Positions 25,928 to 36,024 of a stretch of 64,000 bases of DNA are shown here, one piece after another (position 1 is the first letter of the stretch; each line of letters starts with the position of its first letter). The DNA comes from Bacteroidales bacterium (GTDB lineage: Bacteria; Bacteroidota; Bacteroidia; Bacteroidales; UBA932). The stretch lies in the NCBI GenBank assembly GCA_017438975.1, contig JAFRUH010000026.1, positions 1 to 64,000 of the forward strand, written 5' to 3'. The notes below the pieces were generated by a model that was not told where the DNA came from, made no database searches, and saw nothing but the letters and a program-made list of their open reading frames with translations. A program made the translations under genes and the position numbers.

Positions 25928-27406
25928 ATGGGAAAATTCATCCTCGCCCTCGACCAGGGCACCAGCAGTTCAAGAGCCATCGTCTTCGACCACGAAGGCA
26001 ATGTCCGCTCCGTCGCACAGAAAGAATTCACGCAGCACTTCCCCCGTCCGGGCTGGGTCGAACATGATCCCCGCGAGATCTGGTCCTCCGAGGCCGCCGT
26101 CGTCGCCGAAGCCGTCGCCGAAATCGGCATCACCGGCAGCGACATCGCCGCCATCGGCATCACGAACCAGCGCGAAACCACGATCGTCTGGGACGCTGCG
26201 ACCGGGGAACCCGTCCACAACGCCATCGTCTGGCAGGACCGCCGGACCTCCGAATTCTGCGACTCCCTCAAGGAGCGCGGCCTGACCGACAGGATCCGGG
26301 AGAAGACCGGCCTGATCATCGACGCCTATTTCAGCGGGACCAAGATCCGCTGGATCCTCGAGAACGTCCCGGGTGCCCGGGAGAAGGCGGAAGCCGGACG
26401 GCTCCGTTTCGGGACCGTCGACTCCTGGCTCGTCTGGAACCTCACCGGCGGCAAGGTCCATGTCACCGACGTCACCAACGCCTCCCGGACCATGCTGTTC
26501 AACATCCATACTTTGGAGTGGGACAAGGAACTGCTTGACCTTCTGGGCGTTCCGGCGTCCATGATGCCCGAAGTCCGCTCTTCCAGCGAGGTCTACGGCT
26601 TTACGAAGACCGGCCTTTTCGCGGACAACGTCTCGATCGCCGGCATCGCGGGCGACCAGCAGGCCGCCCTCTTCGGCCAGATGTGCACCGATCCCGGCGC
26701 CGTCAAGAACACCTACGGCACGGGCTGCTTCCTGCTGATGAACACCGGAGAAAAGCCGATCCTATCCCGGAACAACCTCCTGACGACGATCGCCTGGAAA
26801 ATCGGGAATACGGTCAACTACGCCCTGGAAGGCTCGATTTTCGTCGGCGGTTCCGTCGTCCAGTGGCTCAGGGACGGACTCGGCATCATCAAGTCCTCCT
26901 CTGAGATCGAGGCGCTCGCCGCTTCCGTTCCGGACAACGGCGGGGTCTACTTCGTCCCGGCCCTGACCGGCATGGGCGCCCCCTACTGGGACCAGTACGC
27001 CCATGGAACGATCTGTGGCATCACCCGCGGAACGACCGCGGCCCATATCGCCCGCGCCGCCCTCGAAGGCATCGCCTTCCAGACGATGGACATCGTCGGA
27101 GCCATGGAAAAAGACGCCGGCGTACGCCTTTCCGAACTCAAGGTCGACGGCGGAGCATCGCGGAACAATCTTATGATGCAGTTCCAGTCCGACATCCTCG
27201 GAGCCTCCGTCATCCGCCCCGAAGTCACCGAAACGACCGCCCTCGGCGCCTGCTACCTGGCGGGTCTCGCCGTCGGATTCTGGTCTTCGCTCGATGAAGT
27301 CAAGAAACAGTGGAAAGCCGAACGGACCTTCAACCCCTCCTCCGCTGACACGACACCCCTCAAAGCCGGCTGGGCCGACGCCATCAACAGAACCATTAAC
27401 CGCTAA
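25928..27406 (+). CDS. glpK: Glycerol kinase
   Basis: A 492-residue FGGY kinase making glycerol 3-phosphate. The N-terminal phosphate loop is [10 protein letters not shown], the glycerol-binding motif is N-Q-R-E-T-T-I-V-W and W-Q-D-R-R-T, and the C-terminal ATPase part has [11 protein letters not shown] and the FGGY signature [13 protein letters not shown]. Length is normal. It is followed 5 nt later by the glycerol channel, so import and phosphorylation are coupled; no glycerol-3-phosphate dehydrogenase gene is in the window. Confidence 0.97.
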   Translation: MGKFILALDQGTSSSRAIVFDHEGNVRSVAQKEFTQHFPRPGWVEHDPREIWSSEAAVVAEAVAEIGITGSDIAAIGITNQRETTIVWDAATGEPVHNAIVWQDRRTSEFCDSLKERGLTDRIREKTGLIIDAYFSGTKIRWILENVPGAREKAEAGRLRFGTVDSWLVWNLTGGKVHVTDVTNASRTMLFNIHTLEWDKELLDLLGVPASMMPEVRSSSEVYGFTKTGLFADNVSIAGIAGDQQAALFGQMCTDPGAVKNTYGTGCFLLMNTGEKPILSRNNLLTTIAWKIGNTVNYALEGSIFVGGSVVQWLRDGLGIIKSSSEIEALAASVPDNGGVYFVPALTGMGAPYWDQYAHGTICGITRGTTAAHIARAALEGIAFQTMDIVGAMEKDAGVRLSELKVDGGASRNNLMMQFQSDILGASVIRPEVTETTALGACYLAGLAVGFWSSLDEVKKQWKAERTFNPSSADTTPLKAGWADAINRTINR

Positions 27407-27411
27407 ATACT

Positions 27412-28152
27412 ATGCTTACCCAATCCATCTTCGAATTCCTGGGGACGATGATCCTCGTTCTCCTCGGCGACGGCGTCTGCGCCGCCTGCACGCTCAATAA
27501 ATCCAAGGCCCAGGGGGCCGGCTGGGTCGTCATCACCCTCGCTTGGGGCTTCGCCGTCATGTGCGGCGTCTTCGTGGCCGGACCCGTCTCCGGGGCCCAT
27601 CTGAACCCTGCCGTCACCCTCGGCCTCGCTCTCGCGGGACTCTTCCCGTGGGCGGGCGTCCTCCCGTACATCGTCGCCCAGATGCTGGGCGGATTCGCCG
27701 GCGCCGTCCTCGTATATGCCTTCTATGTCGATCATTTCGCGGCTACCTCAGACAATCCCGACGGGATGCTGGGATGCTTCTGCACCATGCCCGCCATCGA
27801 GCACAAGACCGTCAATTTCTTCAGCGAGTTCCTCGCGACTTTCGTCCTGGTGTTCGTGATCATGGCCATCGGGACGAAAGGCAACACCCCGATGGCAGGC
27901 GACGTTCCCGTCGGCCTCGGCGCCGTCGGAGCCTTCCCGGTCACAGCCCTCATCATGTCCCTCGGCATGTCCCTCGGCGCGACCACGGGATACGCCATGA
28001 ACCCTGCCCGTGACCTGAGTCCCCGCTGCGCCCACGCGATCCTTCCGATCCGCGGCAAGCGCGACAGCGGCTGGGGCTATAGCTGGATTCCGGTCTTCGG
28101 CCCGCTCACCGGCGGCGCCTTCGCGGCCGCGATCTACCTGATCCTTTTCTGA
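27412..28152 (+). CDS. glpF: Glycerol facilitator (aquaglyceroporin)
   Basis: A 246-residue MIP-family channel of six membrane helices and two pore half-helices. Both NPA motifs are intact: Asn65 in A-H-L-N-P-A-V and Asn197 in A-M-N-P-A-R-D. The Asp after the second NPAR is typical of glycerol facilitators rather than strict water channels. It forms an operon with glpK. Confidence 0.94.
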   Translation: MLTQSIFEFLGTMILVLLGDGVCAACTLNKSKAQGAGWVVITLAWGFAVMCGVFVAGPVSGAHLNPAVTLGLALAGLFPWAGVLPYIVAQMLGGFAGAVLVYAFYVDHFAATSDNPDGMLGCFCTMPAIEHKTVNFFSEFLATFVLVFVIMAIGTKGNTPMAGDVPVGLGAVGAFPVTALIMSLGMSLGATTGYAMNPARDLSPRCAHAILPIRGKRDSGWGYSWIPVFGPLTGGAFAAAIYLILF

Positions 28153-28169
28153 GAATAAAGGATTTTTCG

Positions 28170-28177
28170 TATCTTTG
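28170..28177 (+). promoter_or_regulatory. -7 box upstream of the LEA-like lipoprotein operon
   Basis: TATCTTTG ends 7 nt before the ATG at 28185, so the transcript would have a very short leader. No -33 TTG at 19 nt. Confidence 0.55.
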
Positions 28178-28184
28178 TCCCGCT

Positions 28185-28667
28185 ATGTCGAACTGGAAAA
28201 AGATCATCGTGTTTTTCTCGGCCGCGGTCCTCGCCCTGGCCGTGACCGGTTGCGGCAACCTCCGGAAGCTGAAGGACATACAGGTGAACCACGTCGGCGT
28301 AAAGTATTTCGCTCCGACGAGCGCCCGATCGGTGGACGCCGTCCTCCTTCTCGAGATCGACAACCCGGCGATGGGGCTGACCCTCTCCAACGTAGACGGG
28401 ACCGTACGCAAAGACGGAGAGGTCCTCGGCTATTTCACGGCCGGGGAACTCCCCCTTCAGGGGAAGAGCGTCCAGGTCTATGAACTCCCCTGCACTGCCA
28501 CGATCGCAGACAACATCTCGCTCGTCCGGATCCTGGGCCTGATCGCCCAGATGAGCCTGGACGGCATGACTGTTGATATAACCCTCCATGTTAAACTGGA
28601 CAACGGCATGGGCCGGAACCTGACCTTCAACGACCTAGCCTTGAGCCAATTGACCGAAAGCAAATGA
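28185..28667 (+). CDS. LEA/WHy-like lipoprotein
   Basis: A 160-residue predicted lipoprotein (A-V-T-G-C). The single domain resembles the LEA type-2 or WHy fold (L-L-L-E-I-D-N-P-A, L-T-L-S-N-V-D-G-T-V-R, L-P-L-Q-G-K-S). Such proteins are associated with the envelope but have no defined activity. Its stop overlaps the start of the SPOR-protein gene (ATGA), and rpoN follows. Confidence 0.7.
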   Translation: MSNWKKIIVFFSAAVLALAVTGCGNLRKLKDIQVNHVGVKYFAPTSARSVDAVLLLEIDNPAMGLTLSNVDGTVRKDGEVLGYFTAGELPLQGKSVQVYELPCTATIADNISLVRILGLIAQMSLDGMTVDITLHVKLDNGMGRNLTFNDLALSQLTESK

Positions 28668-29164
28668 AAAGAGTCCTCGTCATACTGGTCCTTCTGTTCA
28701 CCGCCGCGGCGGCGGGAGCCCAGGACTTCACGGACAGCCTGAACGTGCAGGCAGCCGTCGACTCCACCCTGAGGGGGAAGGACATCCTCAACATCATCCA
28801 AACCCCTTCCGGAGATGTCTACATCCGCCAGTCCGACGCCGTCCGCAATGCATTCCGGAAGTATGTCTCCAACAATGCCTCCCGGTCGATCTCCGGATAC
28901 CGGATTAGGGTCTACTACGACAATGAGCAGAGGGCCAGGGCCAAGTCCGAGTCCATCGCACGCGCCGTAGCGGGACGCTATCCCGGGGTGAAGGTCTACC
29001 GGACCTTCGAGAGCCCGAACTTCAAAGTCTCCGTCGGGGATTTCCGGACCAAGGACGAGGCGCTGCGCCTGTTCAACGAACTGAAAATCCTCTATCCCAC
29101 GGCATTCATCATCAAGGAGAACATCAACTACCCCCTGATCGATGCCGATGCCATTTTCAACTAG
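28664..29164 (+). CDS. Exported SPOR-domain protein
   Basis: A 166-residue protein with a cleavable signal peptide (ending near A-A-A-G-A-Q-D) and a C-terminal SPOR-type domain: Y-R-I-R-V-Y-Y-D-N-E-Q-R-A-R, Y-P-G-V-K-V-Y, F-K-V-S-V-G-D-F-R-T-K-D-E-A. SPOR domains bind denuded peptidoglycan glycan strands, often at division sites, so a periplasmic cell-wall role is likely. Overlaps the lipoprotein gene by 4 nt and precedes rpoN by 3 nt. Confidence 0.8.
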   Translation: MKRVLVILVLLFTAAAAGAQDFTDSLNVQAAVDSTLRGKDILNIIQTPSGDVYIRQSDAVRNAFRKYVSNNASRSISGYRIRVYYDNEQRARAKSESIARAVAGRYPGVKVYRTFESPNFKVSVGDFRTKDEALRLFNELKILYPTAFIIKENINYPLIDADAIFN

Positions 29165-29167
29165 CCG

Positions 29168-30625
29168 ATGAAACAGGGACTCGAGACCAGACAGACCCTC
29201 CAGCAGAAGCTTTCTCCGCTGCAGATCCAGACCATCAAACTGATCGAAATGCCGATCCAGGTCCTGGAACCCTTCGTGCGCGAGGAGCTCAACAACAATC
29301 CCGTCCTGGACGACACGCCGCAGGAAAGAAAGGATGACGAGGGGCCCAAGGATGTCTCGATTTCCGAAATGGAAGACAACGAGAAGAGCGGCGGGAGCAT
29401 GGAGGACAATTACTCCGACTACTCCGACGACGATATCCCGAGCTACAACCTCCACATCAACAACTGGGGAAAGGACGAACGTCCCGAATACAACACATTC
29501 TCCGTCAAGCAGAGTTTCACCCAGAGCCTCCAGGAGCAGCTGGGATTCCGCAACCTTACCGAGCACGAACGGGCCGTCGCCCTGTTCATCATCGGCAGCC
29601 TCGACGATTCCGGCTACCTCAGGAGGGACCTGGAAGCCCTCGTGGACGACATGGCCTTCCGGGCCGGGATCGAGACCAATGCGGAAGAGATCGAAAAGAT
29701 GCTCAAGGTCATCCAGCAGTTCGAGCCCTCCGGCGTTGGTGCCAGGGACCTCCGGGAATGCCTGATGATCCAGCTCGAAGACAAGAAACAGACGCCGTCC
29801 GTCCAGAACGCCCTCCGGATCATCCGGGATGCCTTCGCCGATTTCTCGGGAAGGCATTTCCAGAAAATCATGTCGCGTCTCCACCTGTCCCGGGAGGAGA
29901 TGCAGGACGCGATGAACGAAATCCGCCACCTGAACCCTTCTCCAGGCGGTCAGGTCGACGACTCCTATGATGACAAGATCCAGCAGGTCATTCCCGACTT
30001 CCGTCTCGATTATGAGAACGGGGAACTGATCCTGTCCATGCCCCGCTTCTCCATCCCCGAACTGCGGATCAAGCGGGAATACGCGGATATCCTCGAGTCC
30101 GGGAAATACTCCGCCGAGCGTTCCCAGAAGGAAGCGGCGTCTTTCGTAAAGCAGAAGATAGACTCCGCGAAATGGTTCATCGAAGCCCTGCGCCAGCGCC
30201 AGAACACCCTCGAGAGCACGATGCGGGCGATCATCACCTACCAGCACGACTATTTCATCGACGGGGACGAGTCCAACCTCCGGCCAATGGTCCTGAAGGA
30301 CATCGCCGAGATGACGGGATTCGACATCTCTACCATCTCCCGGGTCGTCAACAGCAAGTGGATCGAGACTCATTTCGGCGTCTTCCGGCTGAAGGATTTC
30401 TTCTCGGAAGGACTTGAGAACCAGGACGGTGAGGAAGTTTCGACACGGGAAATCAAGAAAGTGCTCCGGGAATGCGTCGACAACGAAGACAAGCACAATC
30501 CGCTGACCGACGACGAACTAGTCGACGCCCTCAACACGAAGGGATACAAGGTCGCCCGGCGGACGATCGCGAAATACCGTTCCCAGCTCGACATCCCGAA
30601 AGCCCGTCTCAGGCGGGAACTTTGA
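29168..30625 (+). CDS. rpoN: RNA polymerase sigma-54 factor
   Basis: A 485-residue sigma-54. The Gln-rich activator region I is at the N-terminus (R-Q-T-L-Q-Q-K-L-S-P-L-Q-I-Q-T-I-K-L), then an acidic region II, the core-binding region, the helix-turn-helix (M-T-G-F-D-I-S-T-I-S-R-V-V-N-S-K) and the RpoN box A-R-R-T-I-A-K-Y-R near the end. It needs AAA+ activators, none of which is encoded in this window. Last gene of the short operon with the two envelope proteins. Confidence 0.97.
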   Translation: MKQGLETRQTLQQKLSPLQIQTIKLIEMPIQVLEPFVREELNNNPVLDDTPQERKDDEGPKDVSISEMEDNEKSGGSMEDNYSDYSDDDIPSYNLHINNWGKDERPEYNTFSVKQSFTQSLQEQLGFRNLTEHERAVALFIIGSLDDSGYLRRDLEALVDDMAFRAGIETNAEEIEKMLKVIQQFEPSGVGARDLRECLMIQLEDKKQTPSVQNALRIIRDAFADFSGRHFQKIMSRLHLSREEMQDAMNEIRHLNPSPGGQVDDSYDDKIQQVIPDFRLDYENGELILSMPRFSIPELRIKREYADILESGKYSAERSQKEAASFVKQKIDSAKWFIEALRQRQNTLESTMRAIITYQHDYFIDGDESNLRPMVLKDIAEMTGFDISTISRVVNSKWIETHFGVFRLKDFFSEGLENQDGEEVSTREIKKVLRECVDNEDKHNPLTDDELVDALNTKGYKVARRTIAKYRSQLDIPKARLRREL

Positions 30626-30674
30626 CACCACATTAACCCAATCATACGGAAAAACTGATAACCGAACCACAAGA

Positions 30675-32381
30675 ATGAAGAGAATCATCGAATGCGTCCC
30701 CAATTACAGCGAGGGGCGCAACCGTACCGTAATCGACCGCATCGTAGAGGCAATCGCCTCCGTGAAGGAGGTCCGGGTGCTCGACGTAGACCCGGGCGAA
30801 GCGACCAACCGCACCGTCGTAACCTTCGTCGGCGAGCCGGAACCCGTTCTCGAAGCCGCCTTCCGCGGGGCCCGGAAGGCCCTCGAACTCATCGACATGC
30901 GTCTCCACCACGGGGCCCATCCCCGCAGCGGGGCGACGGACGTACTCCCCCTCATCCCGGTCTCCGGAATCACCCTCGAAGAATGCGCCGTGCTCGCCAG
31001 GGGACTGGCGGAACGGCTCTACAAGGAACTCGGCATTCCCTGCTACTGTTATGAGGCCGCAGCTTTCAAGCCCGAAAGAAAAAATCTCGCCGTCTGCCGC
31101 GCCGGTGAATACGAGGCCCTTCCCGAGAAGATGGCCGACCCGGACCGCAGGCCCGATTTCGGCGGAACCTTTGACGAAACGGCAGCGAAGGCGGGGGCGA
31201 CGAACGTCGGTGCTCGCAACTTCCTCGTAGCCGTCAACTTCAACCTCAATACAACCTCGACACGCCGGGCCATGGCGGTCGCCTTCGATGTCCGCGAAAA
31301 GGGCCGGAAGGCCCGCGAGGGAGGCTCCCTGACGGGAAAACTCCTCAAGGACGGGGACGGGAACCAGATCTGGATTCCCGGAACGCTGAAGGGCTGCAAG
31401 GCCATCGGCTGGTTCATCGACGAATACGGAATCGCGCAGGTCTCGATGAACATCACGGACATCGATGCCGTTCCGCTCCATATCGCTTTCGAAGAGGTCT
31501 GCCGGGCGGCCACAGCACGGGGCCTCCGGGTCACCGGGACCGAAATCGTCGGGCTGGTTCCGAAAAGGGTCCTCCTCGAGGCCGGTCGGTTCTATCTGGA
31601 GAAACAGCAGCGCTCCCTCGGCATCTCCGAGGAAGAGATCATCCGGATTGCCGTCAAATCAATGTCCCTGGACGACCTGAAACCGTTCAATCCCAGGGAG
31701 AAGGTCATCGAATACCTGATGGAGGACGAAGCTGAACTCGCCGCCCGCGAACGCCTGGTCCGGATGAGCGTCAAGGACTTCACGGTCGAGACCGCCTCCG
31801 AATCGGCTGCCCCCGGCGGAGGATCCATCTCCGCCTGCATGGGAGCGTTCGGAGCCGCCCTTGCGACGATGGTCGCGAACCTTTCCGCCCATAAACGGGG
31901 CTGGGACGACCGCTGGAAGGAATTCTCGGACGTCGCAGTCCGGGGGCAGGCCCTCATCTCGGAACTCCTCGCCCTCATCGACGAGGACACCGCCGCCTTC
32001 AACCGGATCATGGATGTTTTTTCCATGCCGAAAGGGACTCCGGAGGAGAAAGCTGCGCGGGATGCCGCCCTCGAGGAGGCGACCCTGTATGCGGCTTCCG
32101 TACCGCTCCGGACGATGGAAACGGCCCTGAAAGCCCTTCCGCTCGCCCTCGAGATGGCGGAGAAGGGCAATCCGGCCTCGGCATCCGATGCCGGGGTCGC
32201 GGCTCTCGCAGCCGTGGCGGGTATCCGCGGAGCGGCCCTCAACGTGCGGATCAATGCCTCCGGCCTGAAGGACAAGACCCCTGCGGAACCGCTCCTGAAG
32301 CGGGCTGACGCCATCGTTACCGAAGCCCTTGCCCTTCAGGACAAGGTTCTCGCCACCGTAAATGACCACATAAGTTTATAA
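30675..32381 (+). CDS. ftcD: Glutamate formimidoyltransferase / formimidoyl-THF cyclodeaminase
   Basis: A 568-residue two-domain enzyme for the last step of histidine breakdown: it moves the formimino group from formiminoglutamate to tetrahydrofolate and then releases ammonia. Residues about 1-325 are the transferase (C-V-P-N-Y-S-E-G-R-N, H-H-G-A-H-P-R-S-G-A-T-D, F-L-V-A-V-N-F-N). Residues about 350-565 are the helical cyclodeaminase (S-A-A-P-G-G-G-S-I-S-A). The fusion is the same as in animals and Bacteroidota. It is first of the hut genes, and repeat copy B separates it from hutU. Confidence 0.96.
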   Translation: MKRIIECVPNYSEGRNRTVIDRIVEAIASVKEVRVLDVDPGEATNRTVVTFVGEPEPVLEAAFRGARKALELIDMRLHHGAHPRSGATDVLPLIPVSGITLEECAVLARGLAERLYKELGIPCYCYEAAAFKPERKNLAVCRAGEYEALPEKMADPDRRPDFGGTFDETAAKAGATNVGARNFLVAVNFNLNTTSTRRAMAVAFDVREKGRKAREGGSLTGKLLKDGDGNQIWIPGTLKGCKAIGWFIDEYGIAQVSMNITDIDAVPLHIAFEEVCRAATARGLRVTGTEIVGLVPKRVLLEAGRFYLEKQQRSLGISEEEIIRIAVKSMSLDDLKPFNPREKVIEYLMEDEAELAARERLVRMSVKDFTVETASESAAPGGGSISACMGAFGAALATMVANLSAHKRGWDDRWKEFSDVAVRGQALISELLALIDEDTAAFNRIMDVFSMPKGTPEEKAARDAALEEATLYAASVPLRTMETALKALPLALEMAEKGNPASASDAGVAALAAVAGIRGAALNVRINASGLKDKTPAEPLLKRADAIVTEALALQDKVLATVNDHISL

Positions 32382-32387
32382 TCCATA

Positions 32388-32503
32388 TTCCGTAGCGGGG
32401 GTCTCTCCTGAAACCGTCGCTTCGCGACCCCCTCCCTGAAGGGCCCCTCCCTCTTACAGTGCCGAGGGTGGCATGGGTTTCAGGGGAGACCTCCGCTACG
32501 GAA
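32388..32503 (+). repeat. Palindromic repeat element, copy B (between ftcD and hutU)
   Basis: Arms of 28 nt (32388-32415 and 32476-32503) pair with two mismatches, both of which are G-U pairs in the plus-strand RNA. The core folds as GTCGC-ttc-GCGAC (32416-32428), CCC-tgaa-GGG (32434-32443) and CCCTC-10 nt-GAGGG (32449-32468). The inner 18 nt of the arm, GGGGTCTCTCCTGAAACC, are identical to copy E; the outer part differs. It starts 6 nt after the ftcD stop and ends 16 nt before hutU, so it is probably transcribed within the hut operon. Confidence 0.88.
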
Positions 32504-32519
32504 AAACAATGATTAACCA

Positions 32520-34538
32520 ATGACTTTTCAAGAAGAACTGCTTGCGGGAATTCCGGCGGAACTGCCGGAGGTGAAACCGTATGATCCCGCCGTCAGCCAC
32601 GCCCCTAAACGGAAAGACATCCTCTCCGAAGAAGAGAAGGTGCTCGCCTTGAAAAATGCCCTCCGGTACTTTCCGGAGCGGCATCATGCCGTCCTCGCCC
32701 CGGAATTCGCCGAAGAACTCCGCTGCTACGGACGCATCTACATGTACCGCTTCCGCCCTTCGTACGAGATGTACGCCCGGCCGGTCGGGGAATATCCCGC
32801 CCGGTCCCGCCAGGCGGCCGCGATCATGGCCATGATCCAGAACAACCTCGACCCGAGGGTCGCCCAGCATCCTCATGAACTGATCATCTACGGCGGAAAC
32901 GGAGCCATCTTCCAGAACTGGGCCCAGTACCGCCTCACCATGCAGTACCTCGCGACGATGACCGACGAGCAGACCCTCGTCATGTACTCCGGGCACCCGC
33001 TGGGCCTCTTCCCGTCTCGGAAAGACGCCCCGAGGGTCATCGTCACCAACGGCATGGTCATCCCGAACTATTCCAAGCCGGATGACTGGGAGCGGTTCAA
33101 CGCCCTCGGCGTCTCCCAGTACGGGCAGATGACCGCCGGTTCCTATATGTACATAGGCCCCCAGGGCATCGTCCACGGAACGACCATCACGGTCATGAAC
33201 GCCGCCCGGAAACAGCTCAGGGCCAAGGGGCTCAGCGGTGACGACCGGGGCGGCCTGCTCTTCGTGACGGCGGGACTCGGCGGCATGTCCGGCGCCCAGC
33301 CGAAGGCCGGGAACATCGCGGGAGTCGTCAGCGTGACGGCTGAAATCAACCCGCTGGCCGCCGAAAAACGGTATCGCCAGGGCTGGGTCGACGAACTCCA
33401 CCGGGACCTCGACGCCCTGGTGGACCGCATCCGGAAAGCCGTCTCCGCCAAGGAGGTCGTCTCCCTCGCCTATGTCGGGAATGTCGTGGACCTCTGGGAG
33501 CGGCTCGCCGACGAAGGAATCCACGTCGACCTCGGATCCGACCAGACCTCCCTCCACAACCCCTGGGCGGGCGGCTACTATCCGGTCGGGTATTCCTTCG
33601 AGGAATCCGGAAGGATGATGGCCGAAGAGCCGGAACGCTTCCGGGAGGCCGTCCGGGCGTCGCTCCGCCGCCATGTCGCGGCCGTCAACCGGCTCGCCGC
33701 GAAGGGAATGTACTTCTTCGACTACGGCAACGCTTTCCTGCTGGAGAGTTCCCGCGCCGGGGCGGACATCCTCCTCCCCGACGGACGGTTCCGCTATCCC
33801 TCCTATGTCCAGGACATCATGGGACCGCTCTATTTCGACTACGGATTCGGGCCCTTCCGCTGGGTCTGCATGAGCGAAGACCCCGCCGACCTCGCCAGGA
33901 CCGACGCCCTCGCCATGCAGGTGCTCTCGGACATCGCCCGTACCGCCCCGGAAGAGATCGCCGGTCAGATGCGGGACAACATCCACTGGATCGAAGAGGC
34001 CGGGCGCAATCACCTTGTCGTGGGCTCGCAGGCCCGGATCCTCTACGCCGACTGCGAAGGAAGGACGAAGATCGCCTTGGCATTCAACGACGCGATCCGC
34101 CGCGGGGAAATCACGGCCCCGATCGTTCTCGGACGCGACCACCATGACGTTTCCGGTACGGATTCCCCTTTCCGGGAGACCTCCAACATCTACGACGGTT
34201 CCCGTTTCACCGCGGACATGGCGGTCCAGAACGTCATCGGCGACGCCTTCCGGGGCGCCACCTGGGTCTCGATCCACAACGGTGGCGGCGTCGGCTGGGG
34301 CGAAGTTATCAACGGCGGCTTCGGAATGGTCATCGACGGCTCCGAAGACTCCGCCCGCCACATCCGGGACATGCTCTTCTGGGATGTGAACAATGGCATC
34401 GCCCGCCGCTCCTGGGCCCGGAACGAGGGGGCACGGATGGCCATAGAACGGGAAATGGCCCGCACCCCCGGCCTGAAAGTGACCCTCCCCAACTTCGCCG
34501 ATGAATCTTTGATCCGTAAAACTATTGAAAAAGCATGA
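32520..34538 (+). CDS. hutU: Urocanate hydratase
   Basis: A 672-residue NAD-dependent urocanase (urocanate to imidazolonepropionate). Family signatures are clear: Y-G-G-N-G-A-I-F-Q-N-W-A-Q-Y, the NAD-binding area G-G-M-S-G-A-Q-P-K-A, D-L-G-S-D-Q-T-S-L-H-N-P-W and H-N-G-G-G-V-G-W-G. It is longer than the roughly 550-residue proteobacterial enzyme, as expected for the larger Bacteroidota/Firmicutes form. Its stop overlaps the hutH start by 4 nt. Confidence 0.96.
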   Translation: MTFQEELLAGIPAELPEVKPYDPAVSHAPKRKDILSEEEKVLALKNALRYFPERHHAVLAPEFAEELRCYGRIYMYRFRPSYEMYARPVGEYPARSRQAAAIMAMIQNNLDPRVAQHPHELIIYGGNGAIFQNWAQYRLTMQYLATMTDEQTLVMYSGHPLGLFPSRKDAPRVIVTNGMVIPNYSKPDDWERFNALGVSQYGQMTAGSYMYIGPQGIVHGTTITVMNAARKQLRAKGLSGDDRGGLLFVTAGLGGMSGAQPKAGNIAGVVSVTAEINPLAAEKRYRQGWVDELHRDLDALVDRIRKAVSAKEVVSLAYVGNVVDLWERLADEGIHVDLGSDQTSLHNPWAGGYYPVGYSFEESGRMMAEEPERFREAVRASLRRHVAAVNRLAAKGMYFFDYGNAFLLESSRAGADILLPDGRFRYPSYVQDIMGPLYFDYGFGPFRWVCMSEDPADLARTDALAMQVLSDIARTAPEEIAGQMRDNIHWIEEAGRNHLVVGSQARILYADCEGRTKIALAFNDAIRRGEITAPIVLGRDHHDVSGTDSPFRETSNIYDGSRFTADMAVQNVIGDAFRGATWVSIHNGGGVGWGEVINGGFGMVIDGSEDSARHIRDMLFWDVNNGIARRSWARNEGARMAIEREMARTPGLKVTLPNFADESLIRKTIEKA

Positions 34539-36022
34539 CACATCATATTTCCAAAACCCGCCTTTCACTTGAAAAACTCAAGGCAATCATAGACAGCCAC
34601 GAAAAGATCGCCCTCTCCGAAGAGGCGGTCCACGATGTAATCAAATGCCGGAAGTACCTGGACAGCAAGATGGAAGACATCGGGCGCCCCGTATACGGCA
34701 TCACCACGGGATTCGGGTCCTTGTACAACGTGACCATCCCCAAGGACGAGCTTTCCCAGCTCCAGTACAACCTCGTCGTGTCGCACGCCTGCGGAGCCGG
34801 GGAGACCGTCCGTCCCGAGATCGTCAAGATCATGCTGTTCCTCAAGGCCCAGAGTCTTTCCTACGGTCATTCCGGGGCCCAGCTGATCACCGTCCAGCGG
34901 CTGATCGACATGTTCAACGAGGATATCCTTCCGGTTGTCTACCAGCAGGGTTCCCTCGGTGCCTCGGGCGACCTGGCCCCGCTGGCCCACCTGAGCCTCC
35001 CGCTCATCGGGCTCGGCGAAGTCCTGTACCGGGGCCGGATCCGTCCGTCCGCCGAAGTCTGGGCGGAAAAGGGTTGGGAGCCGATCCAGCTCCAGTCCAA
35101 GGAAGGGCTTGCCCTTCTGAACGGCACCCAGTTCATGAGCGCCCACGCCGTCTGGTCCATCCTCAAGAGCATGCGGCTTTCCCGCTGGGCCGACCGGATC
35201 GGAGCCATGTCCCTGGACGCGTACGACGGCCGGATCGAACCGTTCCTGCCGCTGACCCATCAGCTCCGTCCCCATGTCGGCCAGATCGAGACCGGAAGGG
35301 TGTTCCTCGAGACCCTGGAGGGAAGCGAACTGATCAACCGGCCGAAGGAGCACGTGCAGGATCCCTACAGTTTCCGGTGCATCCCGCAGGTCCATGGCGC
35401 CGTGAAGGACAACATCATGTATGTCAAGTCGGTTATAGAGAATGAGATCAACTCGGCGACGGACAACCCGAACATCTTCCCGGACGAGGACATGGTCATT
35501 TCAGCCGGCAACTTCCACGGCGAGCCGATCGCGATTCCGATGGACGCCCTTGCGATCGCCATGTCCGAACTGGCCAGCATTTCCGAGCGGCGGACCTATC
35601 AGCTGATCCACGGGCTCCGCGGCCTCCCGAAGTACCTCGTAGCCAATCCGGGGCTGAACAGCGGGTTCATGATTCCGCAGTATACGGCGGCTTCGATCGT
35701 GAGCCAGAACAAGGGGCTCTGCTGGGCGGCTTCCTGCGATTCGATCCCTTCGTCGCAAGGTCAGGAGGACCATGTCAGCATGGGGTCGAACGCGGCGACG
35801 AAGCTGGTGCGGGTCGTGGACAACGTGGAGACGGTTCTCGGTATCGAACTCTTCAACGCGGCCCAGGCGCTGGAATTCCGCCGGCCGGCGAAGTCTTCCC
35901 CGATCCTCGAGCGGATTTTCGAAGATTTCCGGAAGGTCGTCCCCTTCATCGACAACGACACCTATATGCATCCCCTGATCGAGAAATCCGTCCGGTTCCT
36001 CCGTCAGGAGCAGTATTTATAG
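34535..36022 (+). CDS. hutH: Histidine ammonia-lyase
   Basis: A 495-residue lyase converting histidine to urocanate. The self-forming MIO cofactor triad A143-S144-G145 lies in G-S-L-G-A-S-G-D-L-A-P-L-A-H; G-I-T-T-G-F-G and Q-G-Q-E-D-H-V-S-M-G are also present. Length is standard. The overlap with hutU implies coupled translation; repeat copy C begins 2 nt after the stop. Confidence 0.97.
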   Translation: MTHHISKTRLSLEKLKAIIDSHEKIALSEEAVHDVIKCRKYLDSKMEDIGRPVYGITTGFGSLYNVTIPKDELSQLQYNLVVSHACGAGETVRPEIVKIMLFLKAQSLSYGHSGAQLITVQRLIDMFNEDILPVVYQQGSLGASGDLAPLAHLSLPLIGLGEVLYRGRIRPSAEVWAEKGWEPIQLQSKEGLALLNGTQFMSAHAVWSILKSMRLSRWADRIGAMSLDAYDGRIEPFLPLTHQLRPHVGQIETGRVFLETLEGSELINRPKEHVQDPYSFRCIPQVHGAVKDNIMYVKSVIENEINSATDNPNIFPDEDMVISAGNFHGEPIAIPMDALAIAMSELASISERRTYQLIHGLRGLPKYLVANPGLNSGFMIPQYTAASIVSQNKGLCWAASCDSIPSSQGQEDHVSMGSNAATKLVRVVDNVETVLGIELFNAAQALEFRRPAKSSPILERIFEDFRKVVPFIDNDTYMHPLIEKSVRFLRQEQYL

Positions 36023-36024
36023 CT

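Noticed and set aside
28478-30496. A 672-codon open frame on the minus strand
   Set aside because: It is antisense to rpoN and the SPOR gene, whose motifs are unambiguous.
32317-32520. A small minus-strand open frame across repeat copy B
   Set aside because: It has no promoter or family support. It is noted only because it shows the repeat's open frame (A-T-L-G-T-V-R-G-R-G-P), not as a gene.
32496-34568. A 690-codon open frame on the minus strand
   Set aside because: Shadow of hutU on the opposite strand; no signal peptide, motif or promoter supports it.
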